Notes under the pieces: generated by a model
What the model was told of the DNA's origin: nothing
What the model saw: only the letters and a program-made list of their open reading frames with translations
Databases searched by the model: none
Program-made: the position numbers and the translations under genes
Assembly (NCBI GenBank): GCA_937907415.1
Contig: CALCHY010000094.1
Span: 1-47,242, forward strand
Direction: 5' to 3'
Length of the DNA stretch: 47,242 nucleotides
Source of the DNA: an uncultured Trueperaceae bacterium
GTDB taxonomy: Bacteria > Deinococcota > Deinococci > Deinococcales > Trueperaceae
Shown here: in pieces, positions 25,987 to 33,579 of the stretch
Position numbering within the stretch: position 1 is the stretch's first letter
How the letters are laid out: every line of letters begins with the position of its first letter

Positions 25987-28437
25987 TCAGTCGCTCCAGT
26001 TGGCCCGGATCCTGCGGATGCGGGCGGTGATCGCCGACTGACGATAGTCGGTTGGCGGGAGGCTGGCTCGGGCGGAGAGCCAGACCTCCAGGTCCGCGTC
26101 TAGGGTGGTACCGAGTTGGATCAGCGCGTCACTGTCGTTTGACGCCAAGATAGCCTGCTTGAGCGACTCCTCGATGAACTGCCGCAGGTCGATGATGGCG
26201 GGCGCGTCCGAGCCTGGGAGCAGCACGCCGCGGTAGAGGTTGAGGGCCGCCTGGAAGTCGCCGCTAGCTAGGCAATCTAGGAGTTCTACGAAGTCGGCGC
26301 GGAACGGCAAGTCGATCCTGTAAGGCGAGCTCGAGATGGGGAGCACCTTTCTCAGTCGCGAGACGGCGACCTTGGTGCGGCTGGCGTCGCCTTCGTCGCC
26401 GTGCTGGTACGCGTGCAGGCGCTCTGCGCTGAGGCCCTCAGGGTTCGCAGCTAGGAGCGCGATGATCTCGGAGTTGCGCTTGGACAACTGCACTTGCCCT
26501 GACTGGGTTTGCAGGTGTTGTCCTCCGAGGAACTGCAGTCCGATGGTGGCTCTACTCTTGGCGTTGACCGCGCGCAGTTCGGCTAGGCGCGGGTGGTTCG
26601 CGCTCAAGAGCTGCCAACCGGAGTCGCTTAGTGGGTCAAGGTAAGTCGCGTAGTCACTCAGAATCTTCGTTGCAGCCACGTGGTCGTTGCTCTCGAACTT
26701 GCATATGGCGGCCCAGCAGGCGGCTTGAGCGATGTGAACCGCCGTCCCCTCCTGTAGCAGTGCGTCTAGCGCGGCCCGTAGTTCGGTTGCGGCGTTCTCG
26801 TCGAGCTTCCTCGCCCACACCATGCCGCGTAGGAGCTGCCCGAGCGCTCGCTCTTGCGCCGAGCCGCCTCTACTGATCACGTACGCCCGGTCCGCGATTA
26901 TCTCGGCCTGGTCGAGGTCGTTCTGAGCGAGCCTCAGAGCCACCAAGTCTAGGGCGGTTACGGCTGACACCTCCATCGGGGCGGCCTCGAAGTGCATCTG
27001 GTACATGGACTCCGACCTGCCGAGGTCGCCGGTGACGAGGTCGACGTCTCCCATGGTGGAGACGAGCGCCTCGAGGCCAGGCACGTTGATCAGCTCGGCG
27101 CCTGCCTCGACCCCGTCGAGGATGGCGCGCGCCTCGGCGGCGTCTCCGATCAGCAACGTTACGTACGCGAGGGTAGCCACTGCGGATAGCCTGCGCGTAT
27201 GGTCGCGGACTTTGCGGCGGACCATCTCGGAGACGGCCCACCTGGCCCAGTTGGCGGCCTCGTGATACCTGCCCCTGCGGATCTCTAGTTGGGCGATGTC
27301 GATGCCACAGGCGATGACTAGGTGGTGAGCGCCCTCGAACTCGGCGAGGCGCATGGCTTCTCTGAACATCACGAGCGGCATGTCGCGTTCGCCTTGCATG
27401 CCGAGGGCGAAACCGTGCGCGCGGAGCGTTACGGGCGTCTCTGCCCCAGCGATCGCCCTGCTCGTCTCCGACAACATGTCTAGCCCCGGGTGTGCCATGG
27501 CGACGGTGGCCCGCAGTTGCGGCGCCTCGGCCTGCAGCAGGATCTGCCGAACGCGTGGCATCAGCAACCACTGTTGGCCGACGGCGCAGGCGGCGGCGAA
27601 GCGCCAGAAGGCGAGCTCGGGGTGGTTCTTGATCTCGCTGGGGACTCCTGAGAGCCGCCCGAGCAAGTACGCGTGCTCGCCTTGGTTGAATAGCGCGTTC
27701 CCTGCTTGGCCGATGATGGCAGGGAGCCGGTCGGGAGTCCACATGCAGCTCCAGTCGAAGGCGGCCGTCCACATGGCGCGGTTCACGAAGCCATCGACGA
27801 TCTGAGCGGGCAGCAGGGAGTTGGCGCCGTGTTGCTCGAGCGCCGCGCCACTGCTTGGTGCCGCCAGTCCGAAGAGGGCGGCTTGTAGCCCAAGGTAGCT
27901 GCCGTCACAGGCCGCGAGGACCTTAGCCAACTCTGCCTGGGAGAGCCGGTTGCCTGCCTCGAAGGTGGCTTCCTCGAGCGTTAGTTTGAGGCTTGGCAAC
28001 TCGCACGCCGTTAGCCCTTCGAACTCGATGGGCGGCTCTGCCTCGTCGTGGACGACGATCAGCTCGCTGCGAGAGTCTAGTCGGCTGGTCAACGCGGTCA
28101 CGAACGGCCCAAGCGCGCCCGCCCAACCGATGATGAGGCGTATGGGTCCGACGTAGCGCTGGTACTCGCACAAGACGGCGTTCATCTGGGCTAACGAGGT
28201 GGCATCGATGGTTAGCGACGGTCCAAGCGACCTGGCTATCGAAGCCTTGAGTGCTGCGACGAGCGCTCCTTCCGTTACCGGCGTCTGAGATACCCAGACC
28301 GACACCAACGGTAGCTCCCTGCCGTTCAAGGCCTCGCAGATGGCTTCGATACCGCTCTGGCGGCTGCAACTTAGCAGGGCCCTGCTTGGGAGCTTGGTCA
28401 GCTCGTCTTGAACCCTTGTCCTCCAGCCTCTTCCCAT
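25987..28437 (-). CDS. large transcriptional regulator with TPR-like middle and C-terminal winged HTH/BTAD-like region
   Basis: An 816-residue protein with three regions. Residues 1-270 resemble the shape of a MalT-type NTPase module but lack any Walker A motif. Residues about 270-630 are helical repeats of the TPR kind (for example ALRLAQNDLDQAEIIADRAY). Residues about 640-710 form an OmpR-like winged helix (LSKRNSEIIALLAANPEGLS, then RTKVAVSRLRKVLP), followed by a BTAD-like helical tail (DFQAALNLYRGVLLPGSDAP). The fold order suggests a signal-integrating activator. It is divergent from nhaA, and two palindromes lie just upstream of its ATG, so autoregulation and control of nhaA are plausible. 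A GAGGGG ribosome-binding site precedes the start. Confidence 0.75.
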   Translation of the reverse strand: MGRGWRTRVQDELTKLPSRALLSCSRQSGIEAICEALNGRELPLVSVWVSQTPVTEGALVAALKASIARSLGPSLTIDATSLAQMNAVLCEYQRYVGPIRLIIGWAGALGPFVTALTSRLDSRSELIVVHDEAEPPIEFEGLTACELPSLKLTLEEATFEAGNRLSQAELAKVLAACDGSYLGLQAALFGLAAPSSGAALEQHGANSLLPAQIVDGFVNRAMWTAAFDWSCMWTPDRLPAIIGQAGNALFNQGEHAYLLGRLSGVPSEIKNHPELAFWRFAAACAVGQQWLLMPRVRQILLQAEAPQLRATVAMAHPGLDMLSETSRAIAGAETPVTLRAHGFALGMQGERDMPLVMFREAMRLAEFEGAHHLVIACGIDIAQLEIRRGRYHEAANWARWAVSEMVRRKVRDHTRRLSAVATLAYVTLLIGDAAEARAILDGVEAGAELINVPGLEALVSTMGDVDLVTGDLGRSESMYQMHFEAAPMEVSAVTALDLVALRLAQNDLDQAEIIADRAYVISRGGSAQERALGQLLRGMVWARKLDENAATELRAALDALLQEGTAVHIAQAACWAAICKFESNDHVAATKILSDYATYLDPLSDSGWQLLSANHPRLAELRAVNAKSRATIGLQFLGGQHLQTQSGQVQLSKRNSEIIALLAANPEGLSAERLHAYQHGDEGDASRTKVAVSRLRKVLPISSSPYRIDLPFRADFVELLDCLASGDFQAALNLYRGVLLPGSDAPAIIDLRQFIEESLKQAILASNDSDALIQLGTTLDADLEVWLSARASLPPTDYRQSAITARIRRIRANWSD

Positions 28438-28449
28438 GCCGGTTGCCCC

Positions 28450-28486
28450 TCACAGCCTGTGAAAACGACGTAACAGGAAGTTACGT
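28450..28486. promoter_or_regulatory. paired palindromic operators upstream of the BTAD-like regulator
   Basis: TCACAG-C-CTGTGA (28450-28462) is a perfect 6-bp inverted repeat around one base. Six bases later, ACGTAAC-N5-GTTACGT (28468-28486) is a perfect 7-bp inverted repeat. Both lie 12-50 bases upstream of the regulator ATG, where an autoregulatory dimer would bind. Confidence 0.5.
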
Positions 28487-28583
28487 AGGTGCGGGACAGC
28501 CCAGTTGACGCGGGGGCGATCCCTACCAGTGGTGCCGTTAGTGTTTGCTCTCACGATTGTCGCATAGCTGGCTTGCAGTGATG

Positions 28584-28615
28584 GTGGTGCACTAGGCTTT
28601 TGCCTAGTGCACCAC
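28584..28615. repeat. perfect 14-bp inverted repeat overlapping the nhaA -35 box
   Basis: GTGGTGCACTAGGC (28584-28597), a TTTT spacer, then GCCTAGTGCACCAC (28602-28615). The right arm begins inside the TTGCCT -35 box. It is an operator or a cruciform/hairpin rather than a terminator, since no plus-strand gene reads into it. GCACTAGGC recurs at 28684-28692 in the leader. Confidence 0.65.
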
Positions 28616-28628
28616 GCTCTCCTATAGG
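28600..28628 (+). promoter_or_regulatory. probable nhaA promoter
   Basis: TTGCCT (28600-28605), a 17-base spacer and TATAGG (28623-28628). Transcription would start near 28635, giving a leader of about 118 bases. Confidence 0.5.
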
Positions 28629-28639
28629 GCTGGGCGGCA

Positions 28640-28752
28640 CTGCGGTCGAGAACTTACTGGTAGAGTGCCACCGGGTGTTCGCCGCACTAGGCGGTCGAAC
28701 AGGTAGATGCGCTGGTCGGGCCGCCGCGCGGAACGCGGGAGTTACACCGACT
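28640..28752 (+). ncRNA. structured nhaA leader, candidate ion-responsive riboswitch
   Basis: GTTCG-CCGC (28678-28686) pairs with GCGG-T-CGAAC (28690-28699) with one bulged base. Downstream, CCGCG (28724-28728) can pair with CGCGG (28734-28738), hiding part of the CGGGAG ribosome-binding site (28736-28741). Antiporter genes nhaA are known to be controlled by nhaA-I/nhaA-II (lithium) RNA motifs. I cannot align to those models, so the class is only a suggestion. Confidence 0.4.
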
Positions 28753-30120
28753 ATGCACCAGCAAGACGAGCGGCAAGTTGTGCCGCGCGCCCAAGCGCTC
28801 GCGGAGCGCGCCTTCGCTAGACTCGAACGCTTCCTACGTATAGAGGCCGTTAGTGGCCTCGCCTTGCTTGCCGCCGCTGCCGCGGCACTCATCTGGGCGA
28901 ACTCGCCAGCCGCACCCAGCTATCACGCGCTCTGGGAGCTGCCGCTCTCCTTCGGAGTAGGTTCCTTCGAGTTCTCCAAGTCGCTTCACTTCTGGATCAA
29001 CGACGGTCTGATGACGGTGTTCTTCCTCGTCGTCGGGATGGAGATCCGCCGCGAACTCCACGAGGGCGCGCTCAGCAACTTGCGGAGCGCGGCGTTGCCG
29101 GTGGCGGCCGCCCTCGGCGGCGTGCTCGTGCCGGCCCTCATCTACGTGAGCTTGAACATGGACGCCACGCGCCAGCTCGGCTGGGCGGTGCCGACGGCGA
29201 CGGACATCGCGTTCGCCGTCGGGGTCCTCGCGCTGCTCGGTCGTTCGATACCCCCGACCGTGCGCATCTTCCTCCTCGCGCTTGCCATCATCGACGACAT
29301 CGTGGCCGTGCTGATAATCGCCGTCTTCTACTCGGGTGGACTCGACTACAGGGGCTTCATCATCGCCGCGGTCGGCGTGCTGCTCGTGCTCGCGCTGCAA
29401 CAGCTGGGGGTTGGGGCCGCGTACGCCTACATCGCGCCTGGAGCGGTCATCTGGGTCGGGTTGCTGATCACGGGCGCCCACCCGACCCTCGCGGGCGTGG
29501 TGCTTGGCCTCATGACCCCCGTGCTGCCGGCGCGCACTCGCGAACGACCGCTTGCCACCCTGCAACGCGTCGCGAGCGACCTGACCCAGCGGGCAGGTGG
29601 CGGCGACAAGGAGAACCTCGCGGCGCCCATGCGGCAGTTGCGCGTGGCGCGGCGTGAACTGCTGCCACCGGTCGTGAGGGTAGAGGCCGGACTGCACCCG
29701 TGGGTGGCTTACGGCATAATGCCGCTCTTCGCTCTAGCCAACGCGGGCGTCAGCATCGGAGGCGTGGACCTCAGCGGTGGCGGCGCGCAATGGGTCATGG
29801 CAGGCGTGGTCTTGGCGCTCGTCTTGGGTAAGCCCCTTGGAGTCGTTGGCGTGACCATGCTCATGGTGCGTACGGGCCTGTCGCGCTTACCGCCAGGCGT
29901 CACCTGGGGCGGCGTGTGGCTCGTCGGGCTCCTGGCCGGCATCGGGTTCACCATGTCGATCTTCATCGCTAACCTGGCGTTCTCGGACGCCAACCTGCTC
30001 GGCGCCGCCAAGCTCGGCGTGTTGTTGGCTTCGCTGCTCGCCGCCACTTTCGGGTTGTTGTGGGGCGCCGTCTACGTCAGGCGCCGTGCCTCAACCGCGC
30101 GGGTCCCACCAGTCGCGTAG
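28753..30120 (+). CDS. nhaA: Na+/H+ antiporter NhaA
   Basis: A 455-residue inner-membrane antiporter. The paired aspartates of the ion-binding site are in [20 protein letters not shown], and [17 protein letters not shown] and the late [15 protein letters not shown] are typical. It is longer than E. coli NhaA (388) because of a polar loop near [20 protein letters not shown] and N- and C-terminal extensions, as in many Gram-negative and actinobacterial homologues. ATG at 28753 has CGGGAG about 11 bases upstream. It exports Na+ (or Li+) in exchange for protons. Its 3' end overlaps the convergent dppC-like gene by 30 bases. Confidence 0.93.
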   Translation: MHQQDERQVVPRAQALAERAFARLERFLRIEAVSGLALLAAAAAALIWANSPAAPSYHALWELPLSFGVGSFEFSKSLHFWINDGLMTVFFLVVGMEIRRELHEGALSNLRSAALPVAAALGGVLVPALIYVSLNMDATRQLGWAVPTATDIAFAVGVLALLGRSIPPTVRIFLLALAIIDDIVAVLIIAVFYSGGLDYRGFIIAAVGVLLVLALQQLGVGAAYAYIAPGAVIWVGLLITGAHPTLAGVVLGLMTPVLPARTRERPLATLQRVASDLTQRAGGGDKENLAAPMRQLRVARRELLPPVVRVEAGLHPWVAYGIMPLFALANAGVSIGGVDLSGGGAQWVMAGVVLALVLGKPLGVVGVTMLMVRTGLSRLPPGVTWGGVWLVGLLAGIGFTMSIFIANLAFSDANLLGAAKLGVLLASLLAATFGLLWGAVYVRRRASTARVPPVA

Positions 30121-30912
30121 GCCGTCACCAAGTAAGCTCCAACCGAGCACCGTCCAGACGATCGCCAGGCCAGGCACGAGGGCGGGGTAGGGGCTCATCG
30201 TCATGAAGCCCTGCGCTTCGCGCAGCATGTTGCCCCAACTGGGCACGTCTGGTGGGGTGCCAAGGCCGAGGAACGAGAGCGCGGCCTCCGCCAGCACCGC
30301 GACCGCCAGACTGAGGCTGCCCTGCACGACGAGCGGGCCGACGGCGCCAGGCAAGATGTGGCGGAAGAGGAGCCTGCCGTGGTTAACCCCGAGGGCGCGA
30401 CCCGCCTCGACGTACTCGCGCTCCTTGAGGCTGAGCACGCTGGCGCGAGCTATGCGCCCGAACACGGGAACCGTGGCGATGCCGATGGCGATCATCGCGG
30501 TTAGCGTGCCTGGTTGATATACGGCTGCGAGCAATAGCGCCATGAGGATGGCGGGAAAAGCGTATGCCACGTCAACGACGCGCATGATCACTTCATCGGC
30601 CACGCCGCCGAGGTAGCCAGCCAGCGCGCCGAGCACGCTCCCGACGCTTAGAGCGAGCCCAACGGCGATCACGCCGACGTAGAGCGTCGACCTAGCGCCA
30701 ACGAGCAGCCGCGATAGCAGGTCGCGCCCGAAGTGGTCGGTGCCGAGCGGAAACGCGGCCGACGGCGGCTTGAGTTGGCTGGCGAAGTTCATCGAGAGGG
30801 GGTTAGTGGGTAGCCATACGAAGCTGAGGAGCGCCGCGGCGACCACGGTGCCGACGAGCACGGCGCCGACGATGAGGTTCGCGCGCTTGATCAGCTTGCG
30901 GGCGCGCGCCAT
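30091..30912 (-). CDS. peptide ABC transporter permease, DppC/OppC type
   Basis: A 273-residue inner-membrane permease (274 if the adjacent GTG at 30915 is used). It has about six hydrophobic helices and the permease signature [24 protein letters not shown], which contacts the ATPase. The C-terminal [19 protein letters not shown] is diagnostic of the DppC branch. The ATG overlaps the stop of the dppB-like gene (TGATG). It is the last gene of the operon and no ATPase gene (DppD/DppF) follows; the next gene, nhaA, is on the other strand and overlaps it by 30 bases. Confidence 0.92.
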   Translation of the reverse strand: MARARKLIKRANLIVGAVLVGTVVAAALLSFVWLPTNPLSMNFASQLKPPSAAFPLGTDHFGRDLLSRLLVGARSTLYVGVIAVGLALSVGSVLGALAGYLGGVADEVIMRVVDVAYAFPAILMALLLAAVYQPGTLTAMIAIGIATVPVFGRIARASVLSLKEREYVEAGRALGVNHGRLLFRHILPGAVGPLVVQGSLSLAVAVLAEAALSFLGLGTPPDVPSWGNMLREAQGFMTMSPYPALVPGLAIVWTVLGWSLLGDGLRDWWDPRG

Positions 30913-31856
30913 CACGCGTACCTGATGCGCGGGTCTAGTAGCCCGTATGAGAGGTCGACGAGGAACCCTAGCGCGACGATGGTGGCGGCGTACACGAGGA
31001 TCTCACCCTGCAACAGGGGGAAGTCGCGCGTGCCGATGGCCGTGAGCGCCAACCGCCCCATGCCCGGCAGCGCGAACACCTGCTCGATGACGATGGAGCC
31101 GATGAACACGTTGGTGAGCGACAAGCCGAGGATGGTGATGATGGTCACCATGCCGTTGCGCAGCGCGTGCTTCAACACGACGGACCTTGGCCCAACGCCC
31201 TTGGCTTTGGCCGTGCGGACGAAGTCCTGGCTGAGCACGTCGAGCATGGCGGCGCGCGTCATGCGTGTCATCACGGCGGCTTGGCCGAGCCCAAGGGCAA
31301 GCACCGGTAGCACGAGGCCCTTGAACCACTTGACGGGGTCGGTGCCGAACGGGGTGAAGCCGCCTGCCGGCAGCACCTTGAGTTGAACCGCGAAATACAG
31401 GATGAAGATAAGGCCGAGCCAGAAACTGGGCACGGCGGCGCCGACTTGCGACAGGGTGGTGACTAGCGGGTCCATGAGGGTGCCACGCTTCATGGCGGCG
31501 AGTATGCCTAGCGGGATGGCCAACAGGGTGGCGACGAGCGCCGCTCCAAGCGCAAGCGGGACGGAGACTTGGAGCCTCGCCCCGATGAGCTTGGCGACGG
31601 GTTGCTGGTAGTTGATGCTCTCGCCGAGGTCGCCTTTGAGCGCGTTGCCGAGCCAGCGCACGTAACGCTGCGGCGCAGGCACGTCGAGGCCGAGCTTGGC
31701 GCTTAGGGCGGCGCGCGCCGTTGGGCTCGAGTTCAAGCCGAGGATGATGGCGGCGGGGTCGCCAGGCACGGCGATGATGGCGGAGAACACGACCAGGCTG
31801 GCGAGCCACACGCTGATGAGGGCAGTGATGAAGCGCCGGATGGTGAAGGCCAACAT
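30912..31856 (-). CDS. peptide ABC transporter permease, DppB/OppB type
   Basis: A 314-residue permease with an N-terminal helix (ITALISVWLASLVVFSAI), the large periplasmic loop and the conserved FVRTAKAKGVGPRSVVLKHA coupling helix. GDLGESINYQQPV and PSFWLGLIFILYFAVQLKVLP are typical of DppB. It forms the translocation pore with the DppC-type protein. It lies 120 bases after the binding-protein gene, separated by a strong stem-loop. Confidence 0.92.
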   Translation of the reverse strand: MLAFTIRRFITALISVWLASLVVFSAIIAVPGDPAAIILGLNSSPTARAALSAKLGLDVPAPQRYVRWLGNALKGDLGESINYQQPVAKLIGARLQVSVPLALGAALVATLLAIPLGILAAMKRGTLMDPLVTTLSQVGAAVPSFWLGLIFILYFAVQLKVLPAGGFTPFGTDPVKWFKGLVLPVLALGLGQAAVMTRMTRAAMLDVLSQDFVRTAKAKGVGPRSVVLKHALRNGMVTIITILGLSLTNVFIGSIVIEQVFALPGMGRLALTAIGTRDFPLLQGEILVYAATIVALGFLVDLSYGLLDPRIRYA

Positions 31857-31904
31857 GCTGTGCTTGACTTCCTCTCACGGGTGGGCCCGCCGGGCGGGCA
31901 GCAG

Positions 31905-31939
31905 GCGGGGCGGCGCGCGTTGCTCGTGCGCCGCCCCGC
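31905..31939 (-). terminator. stem-loop between binding-protein and permease genes (attenuating terminator or mRNA stabiliser)
   Basis: GCGGGGCGGCGC (31905-31916) pairs perfectly with GCGCCGCCCCGC (31928-31939) over an 11-base loop. No T-run follows. Hairpins in this position commonly keep the binding-protein message more abundant than the permease message. Confidence 0.6.
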
Positions 31940-31976
31940 GGTGCTCAGTGGCCCACGTCAGGGACCATGCGCCTAC

Positions 31977-33503
31977 TCAGTTGGTCTTGAAGACCTCGGT
32001 AACGTCGATGGCTGGCGTCGGCTGGTCCTGCCAGAAACCGTAGACGTTCTGCCTGGCAGCCACCAGGTAGGGCGGCGAGAAGAGCCAGACGTTGACGGCG
32101 TCCAGGGCGATGACTTCCGCGATCTCCTGGTATGCGGCAGTCTCGGCCTCAGCGCTTGCGGCGGCCTCTGCGCGCTCGAGCAGGTCGCCGATGGCTGGGT
32201 TGTCGTAGTGGTAGTAGTAGCCGGGGTTGGCGTAGACGTTGATGTCGCGCGGTTCAGAGTGGCCGATGATCGTCATGTCGTAATCGCCGCCAAGGAAGAT
32301 GCGCTCTATCCAAGTCGCCCACTCGACGACGCTCAGTTCGACGGTGATGCCGACTTCGCGCAGCATCTGCGCCACGACTTCGCCGCTGCGGCGCTCGATG
32401 TTGTAAGGCTCCGGCAGTTCGAAGTGGATGGTGAAGCCGTCAGCGTAACCGGCCTCGGCGAGGAGCTCGCGTGCGCGGACGGGATCGTATGGGTAGGTGC
32501 CGGAAAGGTCGATGTAGTAAGGCTCCGACGGGCTCATGTGCGAGCCGATGACGGTGCCGAGGCCGAACATGGCGCCCTGCACGATGGTGTCCTTGTCGAT
32601 GGCCATGGTGATGGCCTGGCGCACGCGCACGTCATCGAACGGCGCACGGGTGTTGTTCATCGCTACCGTGATCTCGGTGGTAGCGGTGCCCTCCGTCCCC
32701 TTCAGCTCGGGGCTGCTAACGACCTGCAGGAACTGCTCTGGTTGGACGGCGACGCCGATGAAGTCGATGTCGCCTGCCTGCAGCGCAGCGAAGCGCGTGT
32801 TGGGGTCGCCGATGATCTTGAAGACGGCCTTGTCGAGGTACGGAACGCCGGCGATGTAGTAGTCGGCGTTGCGCTCGAGCACGACTTCCGCGCCTTCGGT
32901 GTACGAGGCGAACTTGAACGGGCCAGTGCCGATGGGCTCGGAGCGCTGAGTTTCGGCCTTAGCCGCCGGGTAGATGATGGAGTCAGGGCGCGCCAAGTTG
33001 TAGAGCAGGCCGCGGCTCGGTTGGCCGAGGGTCAACACGACGGTGTTGGCGTCCGGCGCAGCGATGTTGGTGATGTCCGCGTAGTACTCGGGGTGCGTAT
33101 GGCCGGAATCGGGGTCCTGGGCGCGTTCGAACTTGGCGACGACGTCGGCGGAGCTGAAGTCGCTGCCGTCGTGGAACTTGACGCCCTGACGCAGGTGGAA
33201 GGTCCAGGTGAGACCGTCCTCCGAGACGTCGTAAGACTCTGCGAGCCCCGGCACGATGGCGCCAGTGCGGTCGAACTTGACGAGGCCCTCGAAGACGTTG
33301 TTGTACATGACACGCGGGATCTCTTGTGAGGTGCTGGCGGTCGGATCCCAACCGGGCGGGTCGGCGGTGATCGCCACCGTGACCGTGCCGCCGGTTACCG
33401 GTGCAGGGTCCTCAGCGACCGCAGTGCCTGCCAGCAGCGCGAACGCGAGCACTGCCGCACCCAACGCGCGGGAGAGGAAAGGCTTGGAAGGTTGAGTAGA
33501 CAT
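31977..33503 (-). CDS. extracellular solute-binding protein, family 5 (peptide/nickel type)
   Basis: A 508-residue exported protein. The signal peptide is residues 1-30 (SRALGAAVLAFALLAGTAVA). The SBP family 5 core begins with GGTVTVAITADPPGWDPT. YNNVFEGLVKFD, VPGLAESYDVSEDGLTWTF and RQGVKFHDGS are hallmarks of dipeptide/oligopeptide-binding proteins. There is no lipobox cysteine, so it is probably free in the periplasm of a didermic cell. The ATG has a clear AGAGGAG site. It is placed between a peptidase and two permease genes, which favours a peptide ligand. Confidence 0.93.
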   Translation of the reverse strand: MSTQPSKPFLSRALGAAVLAFALLAGTAVAEDPAPVTGGTVTVAITADPPGWDPTASTSQEIPRVMYNNVFEGLVKFDRTGAIVPGLAESYDVSEDGLTWTFHLRQGVKFHDGSDFSSADVVAKFERAQDPDSGHTHPEYYADITNIAAPDANTVVLTLGQPSRGLLYNLARPDSIIYPAAKAETQRSEPIGTGPFKFASYTEGAEVVLERNADYYIAGVPYLDKAVFKIIGDPNTRFAALQAGDIDFIGVAVQPEQFLQVVSSPELKGTEGTATTEITVAMNNTRAPFDDVRVRQAITMAIDKDTIVQGAMFGLGTVIGSHMSPSEPYYIDLSGTYPYDPVRARELLAEAGYADGFTIHFELPEPYNIERRSGEVVAQMLREVGITVELSVVEWATWIERIFLGGDYDMTIIGHSEPRDINVYANPGYYYHYDNPAIGDLLERAEAAASAEAETAAYQEIAEVIALDAVNVWLFSPPYLVAARQNVYGFWQDQPTPAIDVTEVFKTN

Positions 33504-33579
33504 GTGTTGACTCCTCTAGGTCGTCGATTCGCCGGTAGGCATGGCGGCGCGCGTCGGCGTGGCGCCTAGCCCGCCCGGC

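Larger units (their letters stand above)
28438..28752. other. 315-base gene-free regulatory region between the BTAD-like regulator and nhaA
   Basis: From left to right it holds two palindromes (28450-28462 and 28468-28486) next to the regulator start, an isolated TTGACG (28505-28510) without a matching -10 box, a perfect 14-bp inverted repeat (28584-28615), a promoter reading toward nhaA (28600-28628) and a structured leader with a stem beside the ribosome-binding site. No small coding sequence is convincing. An nhaA-frame open stretch reaches back to 28600, but its residues are unlike NhaA. Confidence 0.7.

Noticed and set aside
28600..28752. Earlier start for nhaA
   Set aside because: The extra 51 residues do not resemble NhaA and would include the promoter -10 box and the hairpin; the ATG at 28753 has a ribosome-binding site.
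31860..33329. 489-codon open frame antisense to the peptide-binding protein
   Set aside because: Composition is Val/Asp/Arg/Ala-rich, as expected for the complement of a GC-rich gene, with no domain; the opposite gene has a clear signal peptide and family motifs.
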